A stretch of 64,000 nt of DNA. It comes from Nodosilinea sp. FACHB-141 (GTDB lineage: Bacteria > Cyanobacteriota > Cyanobacteriia > Phormidesmidales > Phormidesmidaceae). Positions 62,699 through 64,000 of this stretch are shown in pieces. How positions within the stretch are numbered: the first letter of the stretch is position 1; each line of letters opens with the position of its first letter. The notes beneath the pieces are model-generated. The model ran no database searches, had not been told where the DNA came from, and saw only the letters and a program-made list of their open reading frames with translations. Position numbers and translations under genes: made by a program. The DNA lies in NCBI RefSeq assembly GCF_014696135.1, contig NZ_JACJPP010000017.1:43228-107227 (forward strand), read 5' to 3'.

Positions 62699-63772
62699 TT
62701 AAGCGGGTAGATTATTCGTCGTCAAGTACCCTCGAGCTAGATAGGGCAAATCAACCACTACGCCGTTGGCTGCACCCACGCTGACCGTCAAGCCTGCTCC
62801 ACCAGCTTTGGTGCGAATATAGCCTAAACCCCTTAAACCACCGGAAGTTTCAACCACACTAGTGAGTAAACCAACTTTTTCATCCCCGGCAAAAATAACT
62901 TCCCCTGGACCAACCGTGCCGTTTAGCTGAAGACCCCAGAGCTGTTGCTTAACCCCTTGATAGGTGTTTAATCGAGCAATAGTTTCTTGACCGATATAGC
63001 ACCCCTTATCAAAGGCAATCGCGTCCCACAGCCCCGCTTCGAGAGGGTTGTAATCATCGGTGAGTTCGCGCTCTGGGGCAGGACGCCCCTGCTGCACCCT
63101 CAGCTGCTGCCAGAGCAGTTCTCCTGCTGGGATAATTCCAGCATCGGTAAGCTGTTGCCATACGGATGCTGCGCCTTCTACCGACACCAAAAGGGTGTAC
63201 CCAGGCAGAGCTAAACCACTACCTACAGCCAAGCGTAGAGCAACACCACCGAGATCAACGCTTCGATGGTGGGCTGTAGACAAATCAGGTTCTAATTCAA
63301 TACCTAAGTTCTTGAGGACAGCAGCACTGCTAGAGCCAACGAGGGAGAAAACAGCTATATCTGCGGTCAGGTTAGCCAGCGATACCTGATCGGCCGGAAA
63401 AATGTAGCGATCCATCCAGTCCATCAGGCGCTGATCTTGACCAGGGGAGGTGAGAATCAGCAGCGCCTCATCGGCCACATAGACGGTGGTCAGATCAATG
63501 GTTCTAGCGGTAGAGGTAACAAACACGGTGTCGCAGCCCTCGCCGGGCTGGCGTTGGGTAAACGTGTTTGTGGTCTGATTGTGAATAAACCGCAGGCGAT
63601 CGCCCCCAGACATTTGAAGCACACCCCAATGGCTGCGATCGAACAGCACAGCTCCAGCTTTAACCGTTTCTAGGTCAGCAGCATTTTTAAATGTATTGGG
63701 AATCCCCTCTGACGACAAAATCGCGCCCTGGCTTTTCTGTAAATCCCGAAGTGCTTGCATTGTGGAAGCCAT
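62699..63772 (-). CDS. ygfZ: Folate-dependent Fe-S repair protein YgfZ (GcvT-like)
   Basis: 357 residues. The YgfZ signature DKGCYIGQETIARLNTYQGV with the essential Cys near 255 is present. The GcvT-like folate fold shows GAVLFDRSHWGVLQMSGGDR and RLRFIHNQTTNTFTQRQPGE. YgfZ supports assembly or repair of iron-sulfur enzymes using folate. In cyanobacteria the gene is often annotated as a folate-binding protein. It is on the same strand as gmd but with about 105 bp between them, so co-transcription is uncertain. Confidence 0.93.
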   Translation of the reverse strand: MASTMQALRDLQKSQGAILSSEGIPNTFKNAADLETVKAGAVLFDRSHWGVLQMSGGDRLRFIHNQTTNTFTQRQPGEGCDTVFVTSTARTIDLTTVYVADEALLILTSPGQDQRLMDWMDRYIFPADQVSLANLTADIAVFSLVGSSSAAVLKNLGIELEPDLSTAHHRSVDLGGVALRLAVGSGLALPGYTLLVSVEGAASVWQQLTDAGIIPAGELLWQQLRVQQGRPAPERELTDDYNPLEAGLWDAIAFDKGCYIGQETIARLNTYQGVKQQLWGLQLNGTVGPGEVIFAGDEKVGLLTSVVETSGGLRGLGYIRTKAGGAGLTVSVGAANGVVVDLPYLARGYLTTNNLPA

Positions 63773-63842
63773 GTCTCGTTTGGGTTTTGCCTACTGATGG
63801 GCCTTGCTTATTTTAGAGTGTAGCGAGCGCCCACACTAACGC

Positions 63843-63869
63843 AAAAGCGCCCCCCCTGTGGGGAGCGCT
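63843..63869 (-). terminator. psbA terminator
   Basis: On the minus strand AGCGC-t-CCCC and GGGG...GCGCT form a GC-rich stem with a short ACA-containing loop, followed by TTTT. It starts about 36 bp after the psbA stop. Confidence 0.75.
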
Positions 63870-63905
63870 GTTGTTCTAGTCAATCAGTGGGGTAGTCGTT
63901 GCAGA

Positions 63906-64000
<95 letters not shown>

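Overview
The window is cyanobacterial chromosome. At the right edge sits the C-terminus of the photosystem II D1 protein (psbA). The window also carries ycf46, gun4, a low-CO2-inducible NDH-1 CO2-uptake cluster (ndhF3, ndhD3, cupA/chpY, cupS), DUF2996, a cyanobacterial-type icd, and many HIP1 octamers (GCGATCGC). Moderately high GC content and gene content suggest a filamentous Leptolyngbya/Nodosilinea-like organism; that placement is inference. I saw no rRNA, tRNA, CRISPR array or intact insertion sequence.

Layout. 0-5 kb: a TerB-like protein, a putative orphan small RNA, an S10 serine carboxypeptidase, a DUF1361 membrane protein and Ycf46. 5-7.3 kb: an AT-richer patch with a GT61 glycosyltransferase and a 1.1-kb gene-free stretch. 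7.3-10.4 kb: uvrA. 10.4-19 kb: an accessory region with a hairpin repeat element, a decayed PIN toxin-antitoxin module, a small unknown gene next to a 21-bp tandem repeat array, and a two-gene operon encoding a P-loop ATPase and a giant STAND ATPase with 14 nearly identical WD40 blades. 19-30 kb: a SnoaL-like protein, cell-envelope genes (GT39, methyltransferase, beta-helix/SLH protein), three small membrane or coiled-coil proteins, exopolyphosphatase and a flavoprotein. 30-37 kb: a secreted nuclease and the CO2-uptake cluster, which is interrupted by an opposite-strand Nudix gene. 37-52.6 kb: TPR and pentapeptide proteins, cutA, gnd, a glutathionyl-hydroquinone-reductase-like protein, an HxlR regulator divergent from an acyl-CoA-dehydrogenase-like gene, isoaspartyl peptidase, gun4 with a DUF2256 gene, a response regulator and icd. 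52.7-64 kb: rpsB-tsf, an unknown acidic protein, recG, a DUF790 nuclease, an alpha/beta hydrolase, DUF2996, gmd, ygfZ and psbA.

How genes work together. NdhF3/NdhD3/CupA/CupS form the inducible CO2-hydrating arm of NDH-1MS. rpsB and tsf supply translation and have structured leader and spacer RNA. gnd and icd supply NADPH and 2-oxoglutarate. GT39, GT61, the methyltransferase, Gmd and the SLH protein point to surface polysaccharide and envelope work. The ATPase/STAND-WD40 pair is the best candidate for a poorly described system. Its blades differ mainly at a few codons, which suggests a recognition surface kept variable by recombination. It lies next to a dead toxin-antitoxin module, as expected in a conflict or defence neighbourhood. 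That function is an inference.
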